The notes beneath the pieces are model-generated. The model made no database searches and was not told where the DNA came from. It saw only the letters and a list, made by a program, of their open reading frames with translations. From assembly GCF_001692325.1 (NCBI RefSeq), contig NZ_LXKN01000058.1, positions 186,001 through 250,000 on the forward strand: a stretch of DNA of 64,000 nt, given 5' to 3'. The DNA is from Rhizobium sp. AC27/96 (GTDB taxonomy: Bacteria > Pseudomonadota > Alphaproteobacteria > Rhizobiales > Rhizobiaceae). The number at the start of each line of letters is the position of its first letter. Position 1 is the first letter of the stretch. The position numbers were made by a program, and so were the translations under genes. Positions 50,029-59,169 of the stretch are shown here, piece by piece.

Positions 50029-51489
50029 TTGACGATTGGCTCTGACCATGAGGCCCGGGAACTGCCTGTAATCGCCATCGTCGGCGGTGGCGTATCCGGT
50101 GCGGCAGTCGCTTTCCATCTGCTGCAGCGCCGGTCTTTACAGCCTGGCCAGTTGTTCATATTCGAGCCGCGGGAGCGTCTGGGGACCGGGCTTGCCTACG
50201 ACACGCAAGATCCCGCCCATCGCATCAATGTGCCAGCAGCCAAGATGAGCCTCCTGCCTGATGACCTCGAGCATTTTCAGCGCTGGCTCTTGGAGCGGGA
50301 CGCATTGGCTGGTGACGAGGTGGCGGTTGCAGCCAATGGCGGCCTGTTTCCGCGTCGCGCTCTTTTCGGCAATTATATCAATAGCATGATACGCCCCTTC
50401 GTCGAGGATGGGTGCGTGACCCATGTCCAGCAGGGTGTCGAGCGCATCCGCCGGTCGGGTCGCGGCTGGGTGATTACCGACGATGCGGGGCACGAGGTGA
50501 ACGTGGATGTTCTCGTCATTGCCACCAGCCACCCGTCGCCCCTGCCACCGCGCTTGCTGCAGGATGCACTTGCCGATCATCCGCGTTTCGTCGCGGACCC
50601 AACGAAGCCGGATGTGCTTGCGGCCATCCGCGCCGATGATCGCGTATTGGTGGTCGGCAATGGACTGACCTCCGCCGATGTTATCGCCTCTCTTGAATTG
50701 CGGGGCCACAAGGGTCCCATCACGGCCATATCCCGCAGGGGCCTGCGTTCGCGCGGGCATGCGCCGGTGAAGCAGGAGTTGTTTGGCGACTTCGCCAGCC
50801 ATCCCTCGCGAACTGCAGTCTCGCTTCTAAAACGCGTGCGTGCTGCCATCCGGGAAGCGGAAGGCGAGGGGCGCAGCTGGCACGGGGTTATCGATCAAGT
50901 GCGCGGGCAGGGGCGGCATTTGTGGAATGCCTTGCCGATCGAGGAGCGCCGCCGCGTCGTGAGACACCTGCGGCCCTTCTGGGATGTGCATCGTTTCCGC
51001 GTCGCGCCGCAGGTGGAGGCTGCCAGCGAGAAGGCGATTGATACCGGTCGACTCGAGGTGCTGGCCGCATCGGTCGCCTCCGTTGAGGCCACCGATGGCA
51101 TCATCGATTGCAAGCTTCGCCTCAGTCGCTCCGACCGGACTGTCGAGAGGCAATTCGATGCCGTTGTCGTCACAACCGGTCCCGGTCATCGCGGAATTCT
51201 GCAATCGCAGGGCTGGATCGGCGAGTTGGCGGAAAGCGGCTGTCTTGCGATGGACCAAGCCGGTTTGGGACTTGCCTGCGACATGCAATCGCGGGCGCTC
51301 GATGCGGACGGCGAGATCGTGTCGTCCTTGTTCATCTCTGGCCCACTGGCGCGTGGAACCTTTGGCGAGCTGATGGGGCTGCCGGAGGTGATCGAACATG
51401 CAGTTCTCGTCGCCGAACAGCTGGCGGGCGCAATTGACGAACATGCGGATAAGCGAGACAAGGCATATTTGGACAGTAGCGCCGCTTAA
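50029..51489 (+). CDS. FAD/NAD(P)-binding protein (FAD_NAD_binding_9 type), copy 1
   Basis: 486 residues. Dinucleotide motif VIAIVGGGVSGAAVAFHLL, then LFIFEPRERLGTGLAYDTQD and HRINVPAAKMSLLPDD, and a second Rossmann motif RVLVVGNGLTSADVIASL. This large family has no established reaction; it is related to YdhS/HcaD-like flavoproteins. The start is most likely TTG 50029 (AAGGA 9 nt upstream). It is paralogous to the gene at 53995, with the Rrf2 regulator and the SfnB-type gene between them. Confidence 0.82.
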   Translation: MTIGSDHEARELPVIAIVGGGVSGAAVAFHLLQRRSLQPGQLFIFEPRERLGTGLAYDTQDPAHRINVPAAKMSLLPDDLEHFQRWLLERDALAGDEVAVAANGGLFPRRALFGNYINSMIRPFVEDGCVTHVQQGVERIRRSGRGWVITDDAGHEVNVDVLVIATSHPSPLPPRLLQDALADHPRFVADPTKPDVLAAIRADDRVLVVGNGLTSADVIASLELRGHKGPITAISRRGLRSRGHAPVKQELFGDFASHPSRTAVSLLKRVRAAIREAEGEGRSWHGVIDQVRGQGRHLWNALPIEERRRVVRHLRPFWDVHRFRVAPQVEAASEKAIDTGRLEVLAASVASVEATDGIIDCKLRLSRSDRTVERQFDAVVVTTGPGHRGILQSQGWIGELAESGCLAMDQAGLGLACDMQSRALDADGEIVSSLFISGPLARGTFGELMGLPEVIEHAVLVAEQLAGAIDEHADKRDKAYLDSSAA

Positions 51490-51546
51490 ATCCAAGAAAA
51501 GCCGCAAAATCGTTGCTTGGGCGATACATTTGCCTAAATTTACTCA

Positions 51547-51559
51547 TATAAACTATACA
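51547..51559. promoter_or_regulatory. candidate Rrf2 site
   Basis: TATAAACTATACA lies 137 bp before the Rrf2 start inside the longer inverted repeat ACTCA...TGAGT (51542-51569). Similar TATA-N2/3-CTA(T/A)A sequences occur at 49938-49950 (minus strand) and 53683-53697, upstream of the two FAD protein genes. Confidence 0.4.
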
Positions 51560-51696
51560 ATTTGTGAGTTATTGTCTTGTTCGTCGGGGATGGCAGGGTT
51601 ACTTCGGCAATCCATGATGACAAGATCGGCTGGGTGAGTCTCACTTGAACCCAGGCCGGGTTTCCAACAATCGACTTTGCAGTAAAGCGGATAGCG

Positions 51697-52167
51697 ATGC
51701 TTACGAAAAAAGGAAAATACGGATTGAAGGCGCTGGTGGATCTGGCTCGCCTCGCGCCGGGCGAAACCGCGTTCATCAACGATATTGCCCAGCGCAATAA
51801 CATTCCGAAGAAATTCCTCGATACCATCCTGCTCGAGTTGCGCAATGCCGGCGTGCTTCGCTCCAAGAAGGGGCCAGGCGGTGGCTATTCGCTGTCCCGC
51901 CCTTCGTCGGACATCCGCATCGGTCATGTCATCCGCACGCTGGACGGTCCGCTGGCGCCGATCCGCTGCGCCAGCCGCACGGCCTATGAAGCCTGCGACG
52001 ACTGTTCGGATCCGGAGCGCTGTCAGGTGCGGCGCTCCATGACGGAGGTCCGCGATGCCATTGCCGAGATTCTCGATAACATGACGCTGGAGCAGTTTGT
52101 CGCCGGCGGCGGTTCGGGGATCGAGATCGAGGAGCGGGAAGACTACCGCGCCTCAAACATCGGCTGA
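51697..52167 (+). CDS. Rrf2 family transcriptional regulator
   Basis: 156 residues. Winged helix KGKYGLKALVDLARLAPGE, then NNIPKKFLDTILLELRNAGV and RSKKGPGGGYSLSRP. The C-terminal half has the cysteines of an Fe-S or thiol sensor (RCASRTAYEACDDCSDPERC). It is neither IscR nor RirA by sequence; it resembles the CymR/sulfur-linked group. It is convergent with the SfnB-type gene (17 bp apart). A sulfur or cysteine signal is inferred from the neighbours. Confidence 0.88.
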   Translation: MLTKKGKYGLKALVDLARLAPGETAFINDIAQRNNIPKKFLDTILLELRNAGVLRSKKGPGGGYSLSRPSSDIRIGHVIRTLDGPLAPIRCASRTAYEACDDCSDPERCQVRRSMTEVRDAIAEILDNMTLEQFVAGGGSGIEIEEREDYRASNIG

Positions 52168-52184
52168 CCTACCCCGACTATCGT

Positions 52185-53402
52185 TCAGGGCGATGAACTC
52201 TTCGATGGCTTTATGCCGTTGAGATGATAATTGCCGACGACGCTGTATTTCCGGCGCGCTGGGTCGTGCAGCGTGTGAATTCTGGCGTTGCGCCAATGGC
52301 GGTCGAGATTGAGGCCGATGCGGGCCGCCGATGTGCCGGCCAGATCAAACAGCGTGTTGGCTGTTTCCATGGCGATCTCCGCCGTCATCGTCTGGGCCGC
52401 CGCGACGCAAAGCACGGCGTCGATCACATGATCCTCGGTAAGATTGATCTGGGCGGCATCGATCTTGCTGCCGGCGCGCTCCACGATCGCTGTCGCCGCT
52501 TCGATGCGGATGGCAATTTCTCCTATCCTGGTGATGATGAGCGGATCGTCTGCTGCGCGCCTGCTCTCGCCGTCGGCCCATGGGTGCGGATGCGTGCGGA
52601 CAAAGCCTATGGTCGCCGCCAGCGCGGATCGGGCTATGCCGAGATTGATGCCTGCATGGGTGAGTTGGCTCACCGACTCGGTGACTGTGGGATGCCCGGG
52701 CTTCTCGCGCTGTGACAGAACGGAATCGGCACCAAGATAGACGTTATGGAGGATAGTCGTGCCGTTTCCGGAGGTGCGTTGGCCAAAGCCATCCCAGTCA
52801 TCGATGATCTGAGTGCCCTCGGTGTTTCGCGCAATGATGGCAACACTGACCTCACCACTGTCTTCCGTTATGAAAACGGCAATCCAGTCGGAAAACAACA
52901 CGCTGGCGGAACGCAGGCTCCGGCCATTGAGCCGATAGCCCGGTCCGTCCGATGTGAGATGCAGATCGTCCTGACCTGTTGCGTCCGCACCGCTTTCCGG
53001 AAATACGCCGCCAAAGCGGTCGCCAATGATGGCTCTGGCGAAGAGCGAGGCCTTCTGTTCCTCGCTGCCGCCGATGCGCAGCGCTTCCAGCACATGAAAA
53101 TGCGTTTGCGGAATCTGCGCGATGGAAGGGTCTGCCTCGGCGAGAATGGCGACGACTTCAGTCAGCACCGAATTGGAAATGTCGATGCCCCCGTGTTCCG
53201 AGGGCACGGATATTCCGAGCAGGCCGGATTGGGATAGAGCCTCGATTTCGTCATAGGGCAGGACACGGTTGACGTCGCGGTCGCTCGCCTGCTGGGCGAA
53301 GTTCGCGGCCAGAGATCGCGCGATATCCAGCGCTTCCTCTTCGCTTTGAATGCGATGCGCGGGCGGCCTGACGCGTTCGTGCAACTGCGAAACAGTCCCC
53401 AT
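52185..53402 (-). CDS. SfnB-family acyl-CoA-dehydrogenase-like monooxygenase
   Basis: 405 residues of the acyl-CoA dehydrogenase fold, SfnB type. HRIQSEEEALDIARSLAANF, LPYDEIEALSQSGLLGISVP, AEADPSIAQIPQTHFHVLEA, GDRFGGVFPE and DGPGYRLNGRSLRSAS are all typical. SfnB-like enzymes serve in sulfur acquisition from sulfones and related compounds. The minus-strand start MGTVSQLHE at 53402 has a 592-bp upstream region. It lies between two FAD/NAD(P)-binding paralogues and beside Rrf2, pointing to one sulfur-related locus. Confidence 0.88.
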   Translation of the reverse strand: MGTVSQLHERVRPPAHRIQSEEEALDIARSLAANFAQQASDRDVNRVLPYDEIEALSQSGLLGISVPSEHGGIDISNSVLTEVVAILAEADPSIAQIPQTHFHVLEALRIGGSEEQKASLFARAIIGDRFGGVFPESGADATGQDDLHLTSDGPGYRLNGRSLRSASVLFSDWIAVFITEDSGEVSVAIIARNTEGTQIIDDWDGFGQRTSGNGTTILHNVYLGADSVLSQREKPGHPTVTESVSQLTHAGINLGIARSALAATIGFVRTHPHPWADGESRRAADDPLIITRIGEIAIRIEAATAIVERAGSKIDAAQINLTEDHVIDAVLCVAAAQTMTAEIAMETANTLFDLAGTSAARIGLNLDRHWRNARIHTLHDPARRKYSVVGNYHLNGIKPSKSSSP

Positions 53403-53994
53403 TCGTCACTCCATCGGCCGATGCTTCTGGCAAGGCAAATCGGTGCCATCTTAATTTCCATGGGTGTCGTGTACAACGGATTTTCTGCGCTTACGCGCAC
53501 CGCGCCGTTGGCCACAACAGGCATCGAACGAACAAATTGTGAGCACTCGGCGGGATATCGCGAGTGGTCGGCAAGAGATCCATGGCCACTGGGTGTTTGG
53601 CATCATGGCATGGCCATCTGAGCGGCTGCTATCGTCCGGCTGAAAAGAAAGCACTTGCTAGCGGCGCGTTTTCGCGCTTTCATATACGACTAAATAAGTA
53701 GACTATAGCAATAATCCTGTTGCCCTTTTTTACAGGCGTCATGTGGGCAGCCGATTGCGGGCATCTGGTTTCGGACCGGAGTTGGACCCGCGTTAGCATC
53801 CTTCAGCAGCGGAATAGAAACCCGATTGAAGGGGATGCGCCGAATTTTGAGAACCGCTGTGGCTTCCGTGCGTTTCATGAACCGCAGCTTGGTGGCTGTC
53901 AGGTGCTGAACATCGGAGTTCAGGGTTTCGCAGGCAGTGCAGTGAAAAAGCCCAAGAAAGGCATGATCGACCACCTCTCGCTCCAGGAGTTGAT
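53403..53994. other. 592-bp region between the SfnB-type gene and FAD protein copy 2
   Basis: It holds the promoters of both genes. Two overlapping frames, 53720-53998 (plus, 92 codons) and 53690-53974 (minus, 94 codons), are open, but neither shows a recognisable domain, and their wobble positions are only about 60% GC, below that of the neighbouring genes; one may be a degraded or young gene. The plus frame ends in ATGA overlap with the next start. TATACGACTAAATAA is at 53683-53697. Confidence 0.5.
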
Positions 53995-55410
53995 ATGACG
54001 GTTCAGGGATTATTTTCCGCCAAGGCGGATATGGCGGGCAGGGGCTATGCGATGCCCCGCATTGCCGTTGTCGGGCGTGGTTTCTCCGGCATGATGATGG
54101 CGATCGCGCTGATGAAGACGGTGCGCTTTCCCTTTCATCTGCAACTGTTCGATCCCAATTCCAGCGTTAGCGGCGGTCAGGCGCTGGCGTCCGGCCATAG
54201 TAGCGAAATCCTGAACAGCCGCGTGCGCGATCTTTCCGTCTCAGCCGGCGATCCCGACGACTTCAATCAATGGCTTAGCGCTAATGCGCCCTTCCGCAGC
54301 GCCGTTCCGGCAGCGATCCCGGGCTTTCTGCAGATCTTCGTTCCGAAGAGCATTTTCAGCGACTATGTCTATCAGCGCTTTTCGGAGGCGTTTTCATCGC
54401 GACGGGATGTCACGGTGCAGGTCAGCAGCGAGATGGTCTTCGGGGTTCGCCGTATTCGCGGCAATCGTTTCGTGGTGGACAGCGACGGGGCGGCGAATGC
54501 GCCGTTCGACATGGTGGTACTCGCCACCGGCTACGGCATGACCGACCAGCAATCGCCGGCCAGCGACCTGGCGAACATTCCGACGACAGTGCGGGCACGC
54601 CGCCTGGTGTCGCGGCCGCACACGATCCTGCTCGGCAGCGGCCTGCGCGTCGTCGACCGGCTTCTGCAGATGCGCGATAATGGCTATACCGGCCAGATCT
54701 CCATCGTTTCACGACGCGGTTTCCTGCCGCAGAGCCATACGCGCAACAATGCCGATCCGGTGTTTCCCGCCGACGAGATGCCCAATCAGCTGAGCGAGAT
54801 CGTCCGTTTCATTCGCAAGGCTTGCGAAGGGGCGGAGGCTAACGGCCAGAGCTGGCAATCGATCATGAATGGTCTGCGCAAGCATGCGCGCTCGCTCTGG
54901 CGCTCGCTGCCCGCAGGCCAGAAGCAGCAGTTCAACCGCCATCTTCGCGCGCTTTACGACAGCCATCGCAACAGGCTGCCCGAGGCGCTGCATGTTCGCC
55001 TGCAGCAGGAGTTGGCCGAGGGCAACACCTTGCTCAGGCGTGGCCACCTGATCCGCCGCACGCCGACCGGCTTGGTGATGAGGCCCGCCGGACGACAGGA
55101 CACCGAGCAGCTCTATGCCGATGATGTGATCGACTGTCGCTGCCAGTCAGCCGATCTGAGTGTTCCGCTATTGCGGAATCTGATCGAGGCCGGTCTTGCC
55201 GTGCCGGACGAACTCGGGCTCGGTCTTGCCGTCGAGGCGACGGGTGCGCTTGAGGTGGACGGCCGCACGACGGAAGGGCTTTTCGCCATCGGTCCGCTCG
55301 GGCTTGGCAGTCTTCCGGATATCGACCTGGTGCCGGAGATCGTGACGCAGGCCTATGCGGCCGCCGAAAGCATGGCGGAGCGTTTTCATCCGCAATGCAA
55401 GGCGGTGTAG
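53995..55410 (+). CDS. FAD/NAD(P)-binding protein (FAD_NAD_binding_9 type), copy 2
   Basis: 471 residues, paralogous along its length to the gene at 50029. IAVVGRGFSGMMMAIALMKT is the FAD motif (with the variant GRGFSG), then LQLFDPNSSVSGGQALASGH, SEILNSRVRDLSVSAGDPDD, and HTILLGSGLRVVDRLLQM. The ATG at 53995 has AGGAG 6 nt upstream. Its function is unknown. The pair flanks the Rrf2/SfnB genes, and similar AT-rich motifs upstream of both suggest shared control. Confidence 0.83.
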   Translation: MTVQGLFSAKADMAGRGYAMPRIAVVGRGFSGMMMAIALMKTVRFPFHLQLFDPNSSVSGGQALASGHSSEILNSRVRDLSVSAGDPDDFNQWLSANAPFRSAVPAAIPGFLQIFVPKSIFSDYVYQRFSEAFSSRRDVTVQVSSEMVFGVRRIRGNRFVVDSDGAANAPFDMVVLATGYGMTDQQSPASDLANIPTTVRARRLVSRPHTILLGSGLRVVDRLLQMRDNGYTGQISIVSRRGFLPQSHTRNNADPVFPADEMPNQLSEIVRFIRKACEGAEANGQSWQSIMNGLRKHARSLWRSLPAGQKQQFNRHLRALYDSHRNRLPEALHVRLQQELAEGNTLLRRGHLIRRTPTGLVMRPAGRQDTEQLYADDVIDCRCQSADLSVPLLRNLIEAGLAVPDELGLGLAVEATGALEVDGRTTEGLFAIGPLGLGSLPDIDLVPEIVTQAYAAAESMAERFHPQCKAV

Positions 55411-55593
55411 CTGTTTCCTGAATGTCCAGATGAGGTCTCGTCATTTCCAAAAGAGATGACGTTTCGGAAGAAAGCGACTTGTGATAAGTTATGTAATAAC
55501 GTAACAGGAATGCTATTACTGTCGCCCAGGACAAACGAAGACACATATGACATCGCCGTTGCCCGCTTCCGCTTTCTATGAGATGAATGCCGC

Positions 55594-55782
55594 AGATGGT
55601 GCTGCCGCCGGAGCAATCCGGCGGGTGGCTGAAAAGGGAACACGGTGCGGATTACCCATCAGGGGCCAAAACCGTGGCTGCCCCCGCAACTGTAAGCGGA
55701 GAGCGCGTTCGCAGCATGCCACTGGCGTCAAGCCGGGAAGGCGCGAACGAGCTATGACCCGCGAGCCAGGAGACCTGCCATC
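55594..55782 (+). promoter_or_regulatory. cobalamin (B12) riboswitch
   Basis: The 189-nt element has the P1 helix GATGG (55594-55598) with CCATC (55778-55782), the conserved AAAAGGGAA core, a GCCACTG segment, GGGAAGGC, and the B12 box GAGCCAGGAGACCTGCC (55763-55779). It precedes the DUF1636-ABC transporter operon on the same strand. Binding of adenosylcobalamin would switch the operon off. Confidence 0.93.
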
Positions 55783-55874
55783 GACGATATCAACCGCAAC
55801 GGACGGGGTGTTCCGATGGAAATTCAGTGGTTGGGCGGGGACGCCGTTGCGTCCGCTGGCCCTATATTGACTTT

Positions 55875-55899
55875 GCCTCCGGCGAGATCTCCGGGAGGC
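55875..55899 (+). promoter_or_regulatory. riboswitch expression platform hiding the ribosome site
   Basis: GCCTCC (55875-55880) can pair with GGAGGC (55894-55899), covering the GGGAGG ribosome site of the gene starting at 55905; adjacent GG/CC pairs can extend the stem around a bulge. No T-run follows, so control is probably on translation. Confidence 0.65.
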
Positions 55900-55904
55900 A
55901 CTCC

Positions 55905-56318
55905 ATGGACAATACAAGAGAAACGACGCACCGGATCACCGTGTGCACCAGCTGCCGTCATGTCGGCAAGCCGTGCCGGCCGGGTCTCGATCTTTTGAAG
56001 CACCTGCAGGCGGCCATGGCCCAGGCGGGCACGGCGCTTTCCGATGATTTCAGTCTCGAGGGCAGCATCTGCATGGCAGGCTGCGAACGGCCCTGCACGG
56101 TGTCCTTTCAGGCAACGGCGAAGGCAACATACCTTTTCGGTGACATCGAAGACGGCGCCGATATCGGTGCACTCGTCTCCTTCGCGCAGCTCTATCGCGA
56201 CCGGCCCGACGGGCTGACGCGTGAGAGCGAACGTCCGAGGACGCTTGGAGGCAAGACCTTGGCGCGCATTCCCGCCGCCATCGTCTCGGCTGAGCGTCAG
56301 TCGGTATCGCTGCAGTAG
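55905..56318 (+). CDS. DUF1636 family metal-binding protein (B12-regulated)
   Basis: 137 residues. Two cysteine clusters, C14/C17/C24 (VCTSCRHVGKPC) and C56/C60/C64 (ICMAGCERPC), resemble a thioredoxin-like ferredoxin or metal-binding site; the family is DUF1636. It is known to cluster with cobalt or cobalamin genes. GGGAGG ribosome site under riboswitch control. It is followed 9 bp later by the ABC ATPase, so it serves the transporter, perhaps as a metal chaperone (inference). Confidence 0.87.
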   Translation: MDNTRETTHRITVCTSCRHVGKPCRPGLDLLKHLQAAMAQAGTALSDDFSLEGSICMAGCERPCTVSFQATAKATYLFGDIEDGADIGALVSFAQLYRDRPDGLTRESERPRTLGGKTLARIPAAIVSAERQSVSLQ

Positions 56319-56327
56319 GAGGTGACC

Positions 56328-57110
56328 ATGCCGGAAGGAAGCGCAAGACTCGACGCTGAGGGCGTCACCTGGGGTGTCCAAAAAGGCATGCCCATCATCA
56401 GCGGCATCACTCTATCCGTCGAAGCCGGTGGTCGACTGGCCATTATCGGCCCAAACGGCGCCGGCAAGTCGACGCTGCTGCGTTGCCTCTATCGCGGTCT
56501 CAAACCGCATCGCGGCAGCGTGCGCCTTGATGGCGTCGACCTCTGGTCCCTCGGTCCACGGCAGGCGGCACAGCGCATCGCCGTCGTGCCGCAGGAGACG
56601 CCGAGCGATTTTCCCTTCAGCGTGCGGGACGTGGTACTGATGGGCCGCATTCCGCACCGCAAGGGCATGGCGCGCTGGAGCGAGCGCGATCATGAGGTAA
56701 CAGTGAATGCGCTTGCGCGCCTGGAGCTGGATAGCCTGGCGTCACGGCAGTTCATTTCGCTTTCCGGCGGCGAGAAGCAGCGGGCGCTGATCGCCCGTGC
56801 TTTGGCGCAGGAGCCGGAGCTGATCATTCTCGACGAGCCGACCAACCATCTCGATATCCGTCACCAGCTGGAGATATTGGAGCTGCTGAAGGGCCTTGGC
56901 CGGACGATCATCACCACGCTTCACGATATCAATCTGGCCGCTGATTTCGCCACGCATGTCGCCGTGCTCGACTGCGGGCGGCTTACGGGGCATGGCCAGC
57001 CTGACGATGTCCTCACCGTGGAACATATTTCTTCCGCGTTTCGTGTCGGTGCCAGCCTGCATCAGGCTGATCGCGGCGACATCAGACGCTTCTCCTTTTC
57101 CCTCAGATAG
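56328..57110 (+). CDS. ABC transporter ATP-binding protein (FecE/BtuD-like)
   Basis: 260 residues. Walker A GPNGAGKST, Q-loop VVPQETPSDFPFSV, signature SLSGGEKQRALIARALAQEP, Walker B LIILDEPTNHLD and H-loop TLHDINLAA are complete. It belongs to the iron-siderophore/cobalamin class. The ATG at 56328 has an ideal AGGAGG site; a GTG two codons upstream is in frame. It is third in the riboswitch operon after the DUF1636 gene, with the binding protein next. Confidence 0.93.
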   Translation: MPEGSARLDAEGVTWGVQKGMPIISGITLSVEAGGRLAIIGPNGAGKSTLLRCLYRGLKPHRGSVRLDGVDLWSLGPRQAAQRIAVVPQETPSDFPFSVRDVVLMGRIPHRKGMARWSERDHEVTVNALARLELDSLASRQFISLSGGEKQRALIARALAQEPELIILDEPTNHLDIRHQLEILELLKGLGRTIITTLHDINLAADFATHVAVLDCGRLTGHGQPDDVLTVEHISSAFRVGASLHQADRGDIRRFSFSLR

Positions 57111-57130
57111 TTCGATCATTGGAGTCATTG

Positions 57131-58090
57131 ATGCTTTCTCGTTTTTCCCTATCCGCCGCGGCCTTTTTGGTGGGCACGTTTCTAGCAGGCGCGGCAATGG
57201 CCGAGCCGGTCACCGTGCGCAGCTGCAATCGCGATGTCACCTTCGACAAGGCCCCGGAGCGGGCGGTTTCGAATGACGTCAACCTGACGGAAATGATGCT
57301 GGCCCTGAAGCTTCAGGACCGTATGGTCGGCTATACCGGCATTTCCGGCTGGAAGACCCTGGATGAGAAGCTGCGCGAAGGCATCAAGGAACTGCCGGAA
57401 CTGTCGCCGAAATATCCGAGCAAGGAAGTGCTGCTCGGCGCCAATGCGGACTTCTATTTCGCCGGCTGGAACTACGGCATGAAGGTCGGTGGCGAAGTGA
57501 CGCCGGAAACGTTGGTGCCCTTCGGCATCAAGGTCTACGAGCTGACGGAATCCTGCATCTTCGTCATGCAGAAGAACAAGCCGACCATGGACGACATGTT
57601 CGTGGACCTGCTCAATCTCGGCAAGATCTTCCGCGTTGAGGACAGAGCGGAAGCACTGGTGGCTGGCTATCGCAAGCAGCTCGCCGAGATCCAGACGAAG
57701 ATCGGCCATGTCGACAAGCCGACCCGCGTTTTCGTCTATGATTCCGGCGAGGAAAAGCCGTTCACCTCGGGTCGCTACGGAATTCCGACTGCGCTGATCG
57801 AAGCCGCAGGCGGGATCAATGTCATGGAGGACGTCGAGAAGAGCTGGACGGAGGTTTCCTGGGAACCCGTCATCGAGAAGAACCCAGAAGCCATCGTCAT
57901 CGTCGATTATGGTCAGGTGACTGCGGCGCAGAAGATCGCCTTCCTCAAGGGCAATCCGGCCTTCAAGAATATCGATGCGGTGAAGAACGATCGCTTCGTC
58001 GTGCTGCCCTATGTCGAGGCTACGCCGGGGCCGCGCAATATCGAGGCCATTGCGACCCTGGCAAAGGCGTTTCATCCGAACGCGATGTGA
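57131..58090 (+). CDS. ABC transporter periplasmic binding protein (class III, BtuF/FecB-like)
   Basis: 319 residues with a signal peptide (LSRFSLSAAAFLVGTFLAGA, cleavage at AMA-EP). Class III features are VTVRSCNRDVTFDKAPERAV (start of the Rossmann lobe), NDVNLTEMMLALKLQDRMVG, EVLLGANADFYFAGW and a long backbone helix before VFVYDSGEEKPFTSG. It binds a B12-related or metal ligand by context only. In similar annotations the family is sometimes called F420-0-like; the ligand here is not proven. Confidence 0.88.
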   Translation: MLSRFSLSAAAFLVGTFLAGAAMAEPVTVRSCNRDVTFDKAPERAVSNDVNLTEMMLALKLQDRMVGYTGISGWKTLDEKLREGIKELPELSPKYPSKEVLLGANADFYFAGWNYGMKVGGEVTPETLVPFGIKVYELTESCIFVMQKNKPTMDDMFVDLLNLGKIFRVEDRAEALVAGYRKQLAEIQTKIGHVDKPTRVFVYDSGEEKPFTSGRYGIPTALIEAAGGINVMEDVEKSWTEVSWEPVIEKNPEAIVIVDYGQVTAAQKIAFLKGNPAFKNIDAVKNDRFVVLPYVEATPGPRNIEAIATLAKAFHPNAM

Positions 58091-59169
58091 TTGTCGCCAA
58101 TACAGCTCCGTCTAGTCGATTACTGGGCGGATCTCTTTTTACAGATTTGAATATGCGCCTCAGCCTCTCCATTCTTATTCCGTTGCTCGTCATCGGCCTT
58201 GTCCTGTCGATCACCGCCGGGGTCTCGCTCGGGGCCGCGCCCATTCCGTTTTCGACCGTGTGGTCGATCGTCGGCAATAAACTGCATGCAGGCATGTTTA
58301 TTGTCGGATGGTCGAAGGGCCAGGAGAGCATCGTCTGGGATGTGCGCTTCCCGCGCGTCCTACTAGCGGCGCTGGTCGGGGCGGGGCTTGCCGTCACCGG
58401 CGCCGTGCTTCAGGCGTTGACGCGCAATCCGCTGGCGGACCCGCATCTTCTCGGCGTTTCCTCTGGAGCCGCATTCGGTGCCATTCTGGCATTGCTGCAT
58501 ACGGGGCTGATCCTTGGCCTGTTGACGGTGCCGTTGTTTTCTTTCGCGGGCGCGCTGCTCGCGACGGGGGCCGTCGGCCTGACCACCCATCTGACGCGCT
58601 CCCAGTCGGCAGACAGGCTGGTCCTTTCAGGAGTGGCCGTCGCGTTCGTCTTTACCGCGCTCGGCAATCTGCTGATTTTTCTCGGCGACCCCCGGGCGAC
58701 CAATACCGTGGTCTTCTGGATGCTCGGCGGATTGGGGCTGGCGCAATGGCAGCACCTCATCTATCCGGCCGGCATATTGTTCTTCTGCCTCGTGTTGCTC
58801 ATTCCAAGGGCGAGGGAGCTAAATGCGCTCGCCATGGGCGATGAGACGGCAACGACGCTAGGCATAGCGGTCACGCGCTTCCGGCTGCTGCTGTTCGTGA
58901 CCACGGCCTTGTTGACGGGCGTAATGGTTGCGTTTTCCGGCGCCATCGGCTTCATCGGGTTGATGGTGCCGCATTTCGTGCGTCTGATCGCCGGCGGCGA
59001 CAATGTTCGTGTCGTGCCGCTGAGTGCAATCTTCGGCGCGTTGATCCTGATCTGGGCGGATATCGTCGCGCGCTTGGTCATGGCGCCGGAAGACATGCCG
59101 ATCGGCATTGTCACCGGGTTGGTCGGCGGCATGGCCTTCATCCTGATCCTGCGAAAGGGTCAGAGCTGA
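58087..59169 (+). CDS. ABC transporter permease (FecCD/BtuC-like)
   Basis: 360 residues with about nine or ten helices. The conserved RFPRVLLAALVGAGLAVTGA, then LQALTRNPLADPHLLGVSSG and GFIGLMVPHFVRLIAG are the FecCD signatures. GTG 58087 overlaps the binding-protein stop, so the gene is coupled; an internal ATG at 58153 (MRLSLSIL) would drop 22 residues before the first helix. It completes the B12-regulated ABC system (ATPase, binding protein, permease). Confidence 0.92.
   Translation: MIVANTAPSSRLLGGSLFTDLNMRLSLSILIPLLVIGLVLSITAGVSLGAAPIPFSTVWSIVGNKLHAGMFIVGWSKGQESIVWDVRFPRVLLAALVGAGLAVTGAVLQALTRNPLADPHLLGVSSGAAFGAILALLHTGLILGLLTVPLFSFAGALLATGAVGLTTHLTRSQSADRLVLSGVAVAFVFTALGNLLIFLGDPRATNTVVFWMLGGLGLAQWQHLIYPAGILFFCLVLLIPRARELNALAMGDETATTLGIAVTRFRLLLFVTTALLTGVMVAFSGAIGFIGLMVPHFVRLIAGGDNVRVVPLSAIFGALILIWADIVARLVMAPEDMPIGIVTGLVGGMAFILILRKGQS

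Noticed and set aside
53690..53998. Overlapping frames of 92 (plus) and 94 (minus) codons before FAD copy 2
   Set aside because: Neither shows a domain or clear coding bias over the other; only recorded as an uncertain region.
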